A stretch of 37,662 bases of DNA from Candidatus Enterousia excrementavium (GCA_017694175.1 JADINE010000023.1:1-37662), one strand, 5' to 3'. Positions 17,686 to 26,714 are shown, counted from the first letter of the stretch. Numbers and translations are program-made. The notes: generated by a model not told the origin, from the sequence alone.

Positions 17686-18953
17686 TTCTTTTTCTTCCAT
17701 CCGAATGCAAGTCCAACTGTGTCGGCAATGCCTTTGCCAACTTTAATGGCCGTGTTTGCATCGCCTTTGACTTGGTTGTATAAATTGTCCATTCCCTTGC
17801 CAACATAGTCATTCAATTTACCGCGTGTCATGTTGAATATGCGGAACATTAAATAGAACGTAAGTATTGCCGACAACCACATAATGGAATGTTCACCGAA
17901 ACCCATTGCGTTGTTTGCAACTGTTGGCACATTTGATGTGGCTGTACCACCGGCGGCAACAACAAATACAGACGAATTCCATTGAAACAACGCTTTAACC
18001 ACTGCGATATTGATGCACAGAATAAAAGCGCACGCAATCATGGTAACAATGATTTGCTGTAAAGCCTTGGTTATTCCGCCAAACGCAGGCCAGATATCCA
18101 ACCATTTATCATTGGGCTTTGCGACATAGGTCAATACTTGAAAAGGATACAACACCAGTGCCATTCCGAAGTTAAATATAGCCTGGATTATAAGCATAGC
18201 CATAAACAGGTTGCTGGCCACAAATGTGAATATCAGAATAATCCCAGTCACCACATTCAGAAAACTTTCGCCACCATGCGACATCGGGGTTATCAGACCG
18301 CGCAACCCGGTCAGCAGGAAATCAAACCCGCGTTTGATAATTTGGTTGTTTGCATGCGAGATATCAGATACCGGCTGCACCAAAAATTCGCAACTTTCCT
18401 GGGTTATCCAACCTTGTTCAACAATTGATGGCGGGCAGTCCACCTGGGGCGCGGAAACGCCGGCCTCGTTCACGGTGTTTGTTATGCTTTCCGTGTACAA
18501 TGCCCCAAATTGCAAAAAGGGATTAATCAACCATTCTGTTAAATACACAGGTTTTATTTGCAGCAATACCGTTACGGCCACAATGGCGCGGATACATGGT
18601 TTAAGTGCATTGGTTGCGATTGTCATTCCATCGATACCGCCGATCATTTCCCCGCCACCAGAAAAACCAAAAAACGACACCCATGTTTTCGGGAAATACA
18701 TTTTCACAACATACAACACCAGTGTTACTGCTAAAAATCCCCACACCAAAAGATAAATAATTCCATCGCCCTCGCCGACGAAAAACTCATAACCACCACT
18801 TGCCACTGCCATCAAAGCATCCAAAATCGTTGGTATAATCGGCGCCAGATTTAATGCATCAACAATCGTGTGTTCAGCGGCATGCGCGACAATTGGCGAA
18901 CACAAAGTTATCGCCGCCAACGCACCCATAAACACGAATTTAAGTAATCTCAT
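17682..18953 (-). CDS. TrbL/VirB6-like polytopic membrane protein (member 1)
   Basis: Signal peptide MRLLKFVFMGALAAITLCSPIVAHA; multiple TMs; 'IFNFGMALVLYPFQVLTYVAKPNDKWLDIWPAFGGITKALQQIIV'; tail FGWKKKK. Confidence 0.7.
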   Translation of the reverse strand: MRLLKFVFMGALAAITLCSPIVAHAAEHTIVDALNLAPIIPTILDALMAVASGGYEFFVGEGDGIIYLLVWGFLAVTLVLYVVKMYFPKTWVSFFGFSGGGEMIGGIDGMTIATNALKPCIRAIVAVTVLLQIKPVYLTEWLINPFLQFGALYTESITNTVNEAGVSAPQVDCPPSIVEQGWITQESCEFLVQPVSDISHANNQIIKRGFDFLLTGLRGLITPMSHGGESFLNVVTGIILIFTFVASNLFMAMLIIQAIFNFGMALVLYPFQVLTYVAKPNDKWLDIWPAFGGITKALQQIIVTMIACAFILCINIAVVKALFQWNSSVFVVAAGGTATSNVPTVANNAMGFGEHSIMWLSAILTFYLMFRIFNMTRGKLNDYVGKGMDNLYNQVKGDANTAIKVGKGIADTVGLAFGWKKKK

Positions 18954-18979
18954 TCTCTCGTATTATTTTTATCTTTTCA

Positions 18980-18988
18980 ATTATATCA
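18980..18988 (-). promoter_or_regulatory. Extended -10 element (TGATATAAT on the minus strand) for the membrane-protein operon
   Basis: attatatca on + strand = TGATATAAT on -, about 27 nt upstream of ATG 18953. Confidence 0.55.
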
Positions 18989-19021
18989 CATTTGGGGCAA
19001 AATATGGTATACTTAAAAACA

Positions 19022-20311
19022 ATGAATTGGTTAAAAAAATTCTGGATAGTTTTTGTATCATTCCTGCCATTTACGGCGGGGGCTGCTGCGCCGTTGGTTG
19101 TTGGTGCGATTGCGGGCGTTGGTGTTATTGCCGGTTTTTCAATTTACAGAACAGCTGTGCCAGTTAACATGGCCGATGCATTGAATTTTTTTTCCAGTTG
19201 TTGGTCGTGTCAAATGTTTTCAGATGTTGTTGCAACAATTTCTGGGCTGCTGCCGCGGGCATATGATGCGATTGCGTCTGTAATAATCCCGTTTTCAGTT
19301 GTTTTAATGGCGATATGGTTTGCATGGACTTTGCTGTCTGGTTTTTTCAATTCTAAAATCCAGGGTCCGCTTTCACTGGCAAGTGATTTTGGAACGAAAT
19401 TTATAAAACTGGGTTTTGTTGCGGCGCTTTTGGCAATACCGCTGCCACGCCTGATTACAAACATAGTGATTGAACCGGTCTTTAATGTAGGCTTGTCGCT
19501 GAACAGGGCGATTGCCGGTAACGACGAATTTGCAACATGCGTTGTTGCAACGGCTGTGGCCGATCCGATGGCGGCCAGTGTTGATGCCGCTGAATCGGGG
19601 GCATTTTCGCCGCGGTTGCGTCACAATTTAACGTGTGAAATTGCCAACGTTCATCAAATGACCGGACTGGGTATGACTGTTGGGTGGACTATGTTGAACA
19701 TGGCATTTAACGAAGAATACATGCATCATATTGTTTGGGATATACCGTTTTTCCCGAACATTCCGATTTTTCTGGCGGGTGCACTAATATTGTTACTGTT
19801 TTTCTTTGCACTATTGCCAATACCGGTGTATTTCTTGGAAGTATTGATAAAACTGGGCATGGATTTAATTATGTTGCCGTTCATGTTGTTGTCCTGGCTG
19901 TTCAAAGGCTGGAAAATTTTCCCAGACGGTGGCGGTAATATTAAAAAAATGATAGATGATGTAATCCAGGCAACCGCCGGAATTGCGCTTATTGGCGTGT
20001 TTGTTACATTTGCAGTAATGTTTTTGAACGCAGTGTTTGGCAAATGGGCGGGTGCGGACAGATTGGCCCTTGCACTGTCTGAAAACGATTCGACAATTTT
20101 GATGGATGGGCTTCTTTTGCGCAACGACAGCATAATAACGATTATTTTAATGGGTTTATTCATTGCGATGTTCATGACAATGATACCAGCCTTGGTCAAA
20201 GCACTGTTTGCAAATGTTTCTGTACCGCTTTCTTTCTACGAATCGACGAAAAAAGCATTGGGCAGTGCGTGGGGAAACGCGAAAAAATGGTACGACTCAC
20301 TAAAAAAATAA
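19022..20311 (+). CDS. TrbL/VirB6-like polytopic membrane protein, divergent fifth paralogue
   Basis: MNWLKKFWIVFVSFLPFTAGAAAP; 'CWSCQMF', 'LPRLITNIVIEPV', 'LGMDLIMLPFMLLSWLFKGW' parallel ORF 16474..17685. -10-like TATACT at 19008-19013 lies inside the longer 18992 ORF start, favouring ATG 19022. Confidence 0.7.
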   Translation: MNWLKKFWIVFVSFLPFTAGAAAPLVVGAIAGVGVIAGFSIYRTAVPVNMADALNFFSSCWSCQMFSDVVATISGLLPRAYDAIASVIIPFSVVLMAIWFAWTLLSGFFNSKIQGPLSLASDFGTKFIKLGFVAALLAIPLPRLITNIVIEPVFNVGLSLNRAIAGNDEFATCVVATAVADPMAASVDAAESGAFSPRLRHNLTCEIANVHQMTGLGMTVGWTMLNMAFNEEYMHHIVWDIPFFPNIPIFLAGALILLLFFFALLPIPVYFLEVLIKLGMDLIMLPFMLLSWLFKGWKIFPDGGGNIKKMIDDVIQATAGIALIGVFVTFAVMFLNAVFGKWAGADRLALALSENDSTILMDGLLLRNDSIITIILMGLFIAMFMTMIPALVKALFANVSVPLSFYESTKKALGSAWGNAKKWYDSLKK

Positions 20312-20362
20312 AAAATCAAGTGCTTTATTTAATGCCACCCCCTTTTTTGTGCCATCCGAATC

Positions 20363-20371
20363 TGATATAAT
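20363..20371 (+). promoter_or_regulatory. Extended -10 element (TGATATAAT)
   Basis: TGATATAAT ending 8 nt before ATG 20380. Confidence 0.6.
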
Positions 20372-20379
20372 TCACAGTA

Positions 20380-20898
20380 ATGAAGCAGTTTCCGATTCTT
20401 TATTGGCCACGAAAAACAGCCGCTGATGCGGATTATCAGTTGGCGCGCAAGGTTATAAATAACGCGGCGGGCGTTATGCCTGATGTTATTACGGGTGATA
20501 TAGATTTAATGGAAGTATTGGAAAAAAATCCGAATGCCACGATATATTATCCTGTATTTTGCGAATCAACGGGTTGGTGGGGCGAATTGTTGGGTTCGTC
20601 GGCCGCTGTAACCGATAAATTAATTATATCACCGGAATGTCAGTTAATGGTTATTGAAACGGTGCATTCATCGCGTGGCGCGTCTTCGCGCGGGAAAAAT
20701 CAGTTGCTGGCGGCGGAAATATACCCTGCCAGTGGTTTTTTCAAAAAAATGAATTCAGGCATCGCAACGGTTGCAGATATGTTGGCAACTGATGCAGGCA
20801 CAATTTTGGCGCTTTTCACAGGGCGCAGTCCGACTCAGTTTATAAATATACTGGAATCAACCGGCAATTCATATTTGGGATGTATTGGCCGGTATTAA
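20380..20898 (+). CDS. Hypothetical protein (no family recognised)
   Basis: 172-aa ORF with its own promoter, not overlapping other genes. Confidence 0.7.
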   Translation: MKQFPILYWPRKTAADADYQLARKVINNAAGVMPDVITGDIDLMEVLEKNPNATIYYPVFCESTGWWGELLGSSAAVTDKLIISPECQLMVIETVHSSRGASSRGKNQLLAAEIYPASGFFKKMNSGIATVADMLATDAGTILALFTGRSPTQFINILESTGNSYLGCIGRY

Positions 20899-20912
20899 TA
20901 TGTTATTATTGC

Positions 20913-20940
20913 TTGATTTCTGGAAAAATACTTGTATAAT
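20913..20940 (+). promoter_or_regulatory. Sigma70-type promoter of rpmE
   Basis: TTGATT, 16-bp spacer, TATAAT. Confidence 0.65.
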
Positions 20941-20972
20941 TTTCGGGCTTATGAAAATAAAAGGGTAAAACG

Positions 20973-21185
20973 ATGAAAAAAGGGATTCATCCAGAATACT
21001 ATGAAATCAATGTCACAATGACAAACGGCAAAACCGTTAAAATGTATTCTTCGGTTAACAAAGATTTGGTGTTGTCCACGGATAATTTGAATCATTCCGC
21101 CTGGACGGGTCAGCGCAATAACGCCAGTGAAAAGGGGCAACGTGCTGCCGAATTCAAAAACAAATTTGCTGGGTTCAAATTTTAA
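20973..21185 (+). CDS. rpmE: 50S ribosomal protein L31 (Cys-free form)
   Basis: MKKGIHPEYYEINVTMTNGKTVKMYSS...STDNLNHSAWTG. Confidence 0.92.
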   Translation: MKKGIHPEYYEINVTMTNGKTVKMYSSVNKDLVLSTDNLNHSAWTGQRNNASEKGQRAAEFKNKFAGFKF

Positions 21186-21215
21186 TATTAACATATATTG
21201 CGCGGGGGCGTGGCA

Positions 21216-21920
21216 ATGGAACTGTTGATAAAAGGTTCAACCGAATTAAACAAAATGTTTATGGCGCTTCAACGCACTGCAACTGGATTGCGCCACGATT
21301 TTGGCGAGGTTGAAAACCTTCAACAATCCTTGCACGGTGCCCGCGACTTTGTAAAGAAAGCCGCCGCAAGAATAGAAGAAAGCATTCTGTCTGATTTATT
21401 ATTGGTTCGTCCGGCGGCGGGTTTACTTACCCCGAATGTTACGCACGAAGGCGCGTCACGCGATGAATTTGTGTTGGCGTTGTCTGGTGCATCTAATTTT
21501 GTTCGTGCGAATCCGCATTTTGCGATTTCTTTGGCGTTGCGTTCGAATGACGAAACAAAAATCGCGCTTGTGTATTCTCCGATTGACGAACGCTTGTATT
21601 ACGCGGAACAGGGGCGCGGTGCCTATGTGTTTTCTGCGTATCATTCTGCGCGTGTGCGTGTATCTAATTTATCAGAAGTGTCGGATTTAACGGTTGCGTA
21701 TAATACCAGTGGTAACGTTAAAACAATTGGTGATGTGCGGCGTACTGGGTGCCCGGCGCTGGATTTGGCATGGGTTGCATCTGGCAAATTTGATGCATTT
21801 GTGTCTGATCCGTTGGATTATGCTGAAATTGCGGCGGGCGAATTGTTGGTACGCGAAGCGGGCGGCAAAATTCGTATGGATTCAGAACTTGTTGCCACCA
21901 ATGGCCATGTTGAATTATAA
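21216..21920 (+). CDS. Inositol monophosphatase (SuhB) family protein with degenerate active site
   Basis: ALSGASNFVRANPHFAISLAL...RLYYAEQGRGAYV...RRTGCPALDLAWVASGKFDAFVSDPLDYAEIAAGELLVREAGGKI follow the IMPase scaffold; ATG 21216 preceded by gggggcg. Confidence 0.8.
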   Translation: MELLIKGSTELNKMFMALQRTATGLRHDFGEVENLQQSLHGARDFVKKAAARIEESILSDLLLVRPAAGLLTPNVTHEGASRDEFVLALSGASNFVRANPHFAISLALRSNDETKIALVYSPIDERLYYAEQGRGAYVFSAYHSARVRVSNLSEVSDLTVAYNTSGNVKTIGDVRRTGCPALDLAWVASGKFDAFVSDPLDYAEIAAGELLVREAGGKIRMDSELVATNGHVEL

Positions 21921-21924
21921 AAAT

Positions 21925-21950
21925 TACCGCCACATGGCGGTTTTTTATTT
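21925..21950 (+). terminator. Rho-independent terminator
   Basis: accgccacatggcggttttttattt. Confidence 0.82.
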
Positions 21951-21996
21951 TTCGAAACTTGCAAACAGGGAATAAATATCTTAGAATTTGCAAGAC

Positions 21997-24045
21997 ATGA
22001 AATTCAAAAAAATATTACGCGTTTTTATAAACATACTGTTTTGGGGATTTGTATTCGGCATTGCCGCGATTGCGGTGGTGATTTTTATTCATGGCCGCGA
22101 TTTGCCAGACTATAAGAAATTGGCAACATATGCGCCACCTGTTGCAACGCGTTTGTACGCCTCGGATGGCAGTTTGTTAAAAGAATACGCCGAAGAACGT
22201 CGGGTGTTTATCGATTTTGCGGATTTGCCACCGCAATTGGTTAATGCCTTTGTCGCGGCCGAGGATCAAAATTTCTGGACGCATCCTGGTATTGATATCC
22301 AGGGCATAACCCGTGCATTGGTAAACAATGGGTTGCATTTGTTGGGCTTTGACGCGCGTTTTTCAGGCGCATCAACAATTACACAACAGGTTGCAAAGAA
22401 TTTCTTTTTAACATCTGAACGTACCATTTCGCGCAAGATAAAAGAAGCCATTCTTGCCATGCGTTTGGAACGCACGTTTTCGAAACAGCACATTTTGACT
22501 TTGTACATGAACCAGATTTATCTGGGCGCGCGCGCATATGGTGTTGGTTCGGCTGCGTTGATGTATTTTAATAAACCTGTATCCGAGTTAACTTTATCAG
22601 AATGCGCATTTTTGGCTGCTTTGCCAAAGGCGCCCAATAATCGCGAAAAGGCAATTGAACGCCGTAATTATGTTTTGCGTCGCATGGTGGAAGAAGGGTA
22701 TATAACCCAAACAGATGCCGATGTTGCCGCCGCCGAAACATTGAATATCAACAGCGGTTTCACCGAACAAATGGATGAAGATTTTCAATATTTTGCCGAA
22801 GATGTTCGCCGGCAACTGTTAAACGAATTGGGGCGTGAAACGCTGTATAACCAGGGTTTGTACATAAAAACAACAATTGTCCCGGAATTACAACATGCGG
22901 CCAGTGCGGCACTGAACAAAGAATTGGATAATTACAATTCCATTCGTGGCGAAGATGAACCGAAATTACAGGGCGCAATCATTGTGATGAATCCGCACAC
23001 AGGACGCATTTTGGCAATGTCTGGGGGGCGTTCTTTTGCGGAAAGTTCGTTTAATCGTGCAACCCAGGCTATGCGTCAAATCGGCAGTACGATAAAACCA
23101 TTTGTATATTTGGCTGCGTTGGAACGTGGCACTTCGCCCGAGGCTTTAATTCTTGACGCGCCAATTGTTGGCTGGCGCGCTGATAATACGCTTTGGAAGC
23201 CTGAAAATTATGATAAAAAATTCCTGGGGGATATTCCTTTGCGTTATGCGTTGGAAACATCGCGCAATGTGCCAGCGGTTCGCATGGTGCAAAGTTTGGG
23301 TGTTGAAAACGCTATCGAGGTTGCCCAGCGTTTTGGTGTGTATCCACAAAACCTGGAAAATGTTAATTTATCCATGGCATTGGGCTCGGGCGAAACAACG
23401 TTGCAGCGTTTGGTGTTGGGATATTCGGCGTTTGTAAATGGTGGTTACGTGATTCAGCCGAAATTAGTGGACTATATCCAGGACAGATATGGTCACACAT
23501 TGAACACAGGGGCGCCCGAGTTAATTGAATGGCAGCCTGATTTATTACCACCAGAAAAAATTTCAACCCAGCAACCATTATCAGATCCGCAAAGTTTGTA
23601 CCAAATGGTGTCGATTTTACAGGGTACTGTTGAACGTGGCACAGGACGCCAGGCCCGTGTGCCGGGGCATACAATTGCTGGGAAAACCGGCACAACAAAT
23701 GATGTAAAAGATATTTGGTTCGTCGGCTTTTCAAAAAATTTAATTGCTGGGGTATATTTGGGATATGATATGCCGGCGCCGCTGGGGCGTGGTGCAGGCA
23801 GCCACATGGCGGCACGCGTATTCGCAGATTTTATGAAAACGGCCCTGGCGTATGAAACGAACCAACCGTTTTCAGTACCAGATGGCATGACTTTTGTGCG
23901 TGTCAACAGAATGACGGGTGTTGCCGCTGCCCAGGATCCTAACGGCACCATTATTACCGAGGCATTTAAACCAGGCCAATCACCCAATCCTGCAAAAAAG
24001 CAAAATGCGGCTCAATCGGGGCCAGTTGTGGGTGGCGTCTTTTAA
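21997..24045 (+). CDS. mrcA: Penicillin-binding protein 1A (bifunctional GT51/transpeptidase)
   Basis: AAEDQNFWTHPGID, GASTITQQVAKNFFLTSERTISRKIKEAILA, MNQIYLGARAYGV; SxxK 'GSTIKPF', SRN, 'AGKTGTTND'. Confidence 0.93.
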   Translation: MKFKKILRVFINILFWGFVFGIAAIAVVIFIHGRDLPDYKKLATYAPPVATRLYASDGSLLKEYAEERRVFIDFADLPPQLVNAFVAAEDQNFWTHPGIDIQGITRALVNNGLHLLGFDARFSGASTITQQVAKNFFLTSERTISRKIKEAILAMRLERTFSKQHILTLYMNQIYLGARAYGVGSAALMYFNKPVSELTLSECAFLAALPKAPNNREKAIERRNYVLRRMVEEGYITQTDADVAAAETLNINSGFTEQMDEDFQYFAEDVRRQLLNELGRETLYNQGLYIKTTIVPELQHAASAALNKELDNYNSIRGEDEPKLQGAIIVMNPHTGRILAMSGGRSFAESSFNRATQAMRQIGSTIKPFVYLAALERGTSPEALILDAPIVGWRADNTLWKPENYDKKFLGDIPLRYALETSRNVPAVRMVQSLGVENAIEVAQRFGVYPQNLENVNLSMALGSGETTLQRLVLGYSAFVNGGYVIQPKLVDYIQDRYGHTLNTGAPELIEWQPDLLPPEKISTQQPLSDPQSLYQMVSILQGTVERGTGRQARVPGHTIAGKTGTTNDVKDIWFVGFSKNLIAGVYLGYDMPAPLGRGAGSHMAARVFADFMKTALAYETNQPFSVPDGMTFVRVNRMTGVAAAQDPNGTIITEAFKPGQSPNPAKKQNAAQSGPVVGGVF

Positions 24046-24066
24046 CAGTTAAAAAAGGTGGTGAAA

Positions 24067-24357
24067 ATGAAAAAATTGTTTGTGATATTTGCTTTGTGTT
24101 TAACGGCGTGCGGTAATGATTATGAAAATATGATGCAGTGCGATACGTATGATGTTCAATATAATATGTCGGATGATGGCGAAGCGTTGGATGCACTGGT
24201 GAACGGTCAAAAAGTATCGTTACAGATTGCAATATCTGCATCTGGTGTGCGATATGTTGGTGAGCTGGGTGGCGAATTGTTGACATTATGGAATCATGGG
24301 TCTGATTGGATAATGTTTTTCAATGAAGATACGCCAATCGAGTGCAGCGTTAAATAA
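24067..24357 (+). CDS. MliC/PliC-like lipoprotein (putative C-type lysozyme inhibitor)
   Basis: Lipobox LTAC; 'ISASGVRYVGELGGELLTLWNHGSDWIMFF...IEC' resembles the MliC SASGxxY core with flanking Cys. Confidence 0.7.
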   Translation: MKKLFVIFALCLTACGNDYENMMQCDTYDVQYNMSDDGEALDALVNGQKVSLQIAISASGVRYVGELGGELLTLWNHGSDWIMFFNEDTPIECSVK

Positions 24358-24415
24358 TTTTTGTTTTGTGATATTTATGTGGTAAAATATTCGCGTAAGT
24401 GAAAGGAGTTTTTTT

Positions 24416-25492
24416 ATGCTGACTTCGCTGTATCCAGAATTTTTTACCAGTGGTTGGGCGCAGTTTGCCTGTGGTTTTGGCGCAGCATTTTTAATAATGC
24501 TTGTATTCGGGCGGCCGTTTATACGCATGATGCACAGAATTCAAAAACGTGGCCAGCCAATCAGTGAAAATGTCCCAGTCGAACACAGAAAAAAAGCAGG
24601 CACCCCAACAATGGGCGGGCTGTTAATTATCGTGGCAATAATTATTGCCAGTTTGCTGTTTATGCCGCTTGCAAATAATGATATGGCGTGGGTGGCGTTG
24701 CTGTCGCTTGTTATGTTCGGTGCAATCGGATTTGCAGATGATTATAAAAAAGTTGCCACACAATCGAAAAAGGCATCAAATGGTTTGTCGCCAATGTTTC
24801 GATTGGGATTGGAAGCGTTATGTGTTGTTTTATTGGCATATTTAATTGACTCAACATTCCCAGACCGCATTGCGGAATTATCGTTGGCTCTGCCGTTCCA
24901 GGTTTTTATACCGTTGGGTGTTTTTTATTATGTGTTTGCATATTTTGTTATCGCAGGCAGCGCGAATGCGGCAAACATCACAGATGGACTGGATGGAATG
25001 TTGGCAAAATTATACATGCCTGTGTTATTGGTTTTGGTCGTAGCATTGTATCTTATTACGCGTGCTGGCGCTTCGCCCGCAATTTTAATGACCGAAGCCA
25101 GCGGTATGTACGCTGTGCTTGGCGCGGCCTTTGGCGCAGTGTTGGGATTTTTGTGGTTCAATGCAAAGCCTGCATCGATATTTATGGGTGATGTGGGGTC
25201 ACTTGGACTGGGGGCGTTTATGGGGACTGTTGCGATGCTGTTGCGGTCTGAAATAATACTGGCTGTTGCGGCTGGTATGATGGTTTTAATTTTGTTATCT
25301 TCGTTTATACAAACAATGTGCTTTAAAATAACGCGTAAATTCACTGGCACTGGGCGTCGTGTGTTTTTGCGTGCCCCGTTACATCACCATTTCGAAGAAT
25401 TGGGATGGGCTGAAACAAAAATTGTTGAAAGATTTTTTATCGCATCGATACTGTTTTCGGGTGTGGCATTGGCTTTATTAAAATTCGCATAA
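24416..25492 (+). CDS. mraY: Phospho-N-acetylmuramoyl-pentapeptide transferase
   Basis: GTPTMGGLLI, FADDYKK, SANAANITDGLDG, FMGDVGSLGLGAFMG, RAPLHHHFEELGW. Confidence 0.96.
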   Translation: MLTSLYPEFFTSGWAQFACGFGAAFLIMLVFGRPFIRMMHRIQKRGQPISENVPVEHRKKAGTPTMGGLLIIVAIIIASLLFMPLANNDMAWVALLSLVMFGAIGFADDYKKVATQSKKASNGLSPMFRLGLEALCVVLLAYLIDSTFPDRIAELSLALPFQVFIPLGVFYYVFAYFVIAGSANAANITDGLDGMLAKLYMPVLLVLVVALYLITRAGASPAILMTEASGMYAVLGAAFGAVLGFLWFNAKPASIFMGDVGSLGLGAFMGTVAMLLRSEIILAVAAGMMVLILLSSFIQTMCFKITRKFTGTGRRVFLRAPLHHHFEELGWAETKIVERFFIASILFSGVALALLKFA

Positions 25493-25504
25493 ACACAGAA
25501 AGAT

Positions 25505-26644
25505 ATGTTAAAACGTACAGAAGAAAGTAAACTGACCAGTTGGTATTTTGAAATAGACCGTCGATTGTTGGCCTATGTGTTGGTTATGTTTGTTATAAGT
25601 ATTTTGTACGTGATATCAGCCGGTTCGGTGGCGGCTGAACGTATTGGCCAGTCGTGGAATTTTTTTCTGGTCAAAGCAATTCCGTTTTACATACTTGGCT
25701 TGGGAACATTGTTGGCAGCCAGTGCGTTAAATAAAAAATGGGTATTGCGAATTTCATGGTTGAATGTTGTTGTTGGACTGGCGTTATTGTTGGTGACGTT
25801 GGTTGCGCCGCATGTTATTAATGGTTCGAACCGTTTTGTTTCGCTGGGTTTTGCAAATGTTATGCCGGCCGATATTATGAAGCCTGGATTTATAATGGTT
25901 ACGGCGTGGTTTTTGGCCAAAATGCGTGACGCGTATGGCGACGATATATTTTTTAACAAAGCGGCCTGGCAATTCAAATGGCTGTCCTGGTGGCCGTATC
26001 TGGGGGTGTTTGCCGCAATGTTGGCGATAATATTTACACATCCTGATTTGGGTACGTCTGTTTTATATTTGGCAGTCTTTGGTGCAATGTTGTTTATTGC
26101 AGGATTACCGTATGTGACATTGCCAATCATAGCGGTGGCTGGCATCGGATTGGTTGGCCTGGCATTTTTGACTATGCCGCACGTGCATAATCGTATAGTT
26201 GCATTTTTCACCGGCACAGGCGACACATATCAGGTGGACAAATCAATTCAGTCCATTCAAAATGGGGGTTTGTTTGGCCAGGGTGACGGTGCGTTTGTAA
26301 AACAATCTTTGCCCGACGCGCACACAGATTTTATTTTTGCTGCCATTGCCGAAGATGCCGGTGCCATTGTTGCGTGTGGATTGATTATATTTTTGATGTT
26401 GGTAATACGTCGTCTGGTTGTTGATGCAACAAACGCCCGCGATAAATTTGTGTTCTATGCGGCGGGTGGCACGGCGGCATTATTTGGCGCCCAGGTATGT
26501 ATTAATTTGATGTCTACGTTGAATTTGTTCGCGCCAAAGGGCATGACACTGCCGTTCATATCATATGGGGGCAGTTCGTTGCTGGCGTATTCTCTGTTGT
26601 TTGGGATGTTGTTGGCAATTATTCGCGAAGATAAATGGAAATAA
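25505..26644 (+). CDS. ftsW: SEDS-family cell-division glycosyltransferase FtsW
   Basis: INGSNRFVSLG, HPDLGTSVL, SIQSIQNGGLFGQG, LPDAHTDFIFAAIAEDAG, LPFISYGGSSLLAYSLLFG. Confidence 0.94.
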   Translation: MLKRTEESKLTSWYFEIDRRLLAYVLVMFVISILYVISAGSVAAERIGQSWNFFLVKAIPFYILGLGTLLAASALNKKWVLRISWLNVVVGLALLLVTLVAPHVINGSNRFVSLGFANVMPADIMKPGFIMVTAWFLAKMRDAYGDDIFFNKAAWQFKWLSWWPYLGVFAAMLAIIFTHPDLGTSVLYLAVFGAMLFIAGLPYVTLPIIAVAGIGLVGLAFLTMPHVHNRIVAFFTGTGDTYQVDKSIQSIQNGGLFGQGDGAFVKQSLPDAHTDFIFAAIAEDAGAIVACGLIIFLMLVIRRLVVDATNARDKFVFYAAGGTAALFGAQVCINLMSTLNLFAPKGMTLPFISYGGSSLLAYSLLFGMLLAIIREDKWK

Positions 26645-26653
26645 ATGCCTTGG

Positions 26654-26681
26654 TTGAAATATCATATCTGGGTGATATAAT
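26654..26681 (+). promoter_or_regulatory. Sigma70-type promoter with extended -10 upstream of murG
   Basis: TTGAAA (26654-26659), 16-bp spacer, TATAAT within TGATATAAT (26673-26681). Confidence 0.7.
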
Positions 26682-26714
26682 TCACATATAGTTATTTACA
26701 AAGAGTTAACAGTT

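Noticed and set aside
13737-20311. Complete type IV secretion system or integrative conjugative element
   Set aside because: No VirB4/VirD4/VirB8-11, relaxase, integrase or att-like repeats are visible in the window; only VirB6-like proteins can be supported.
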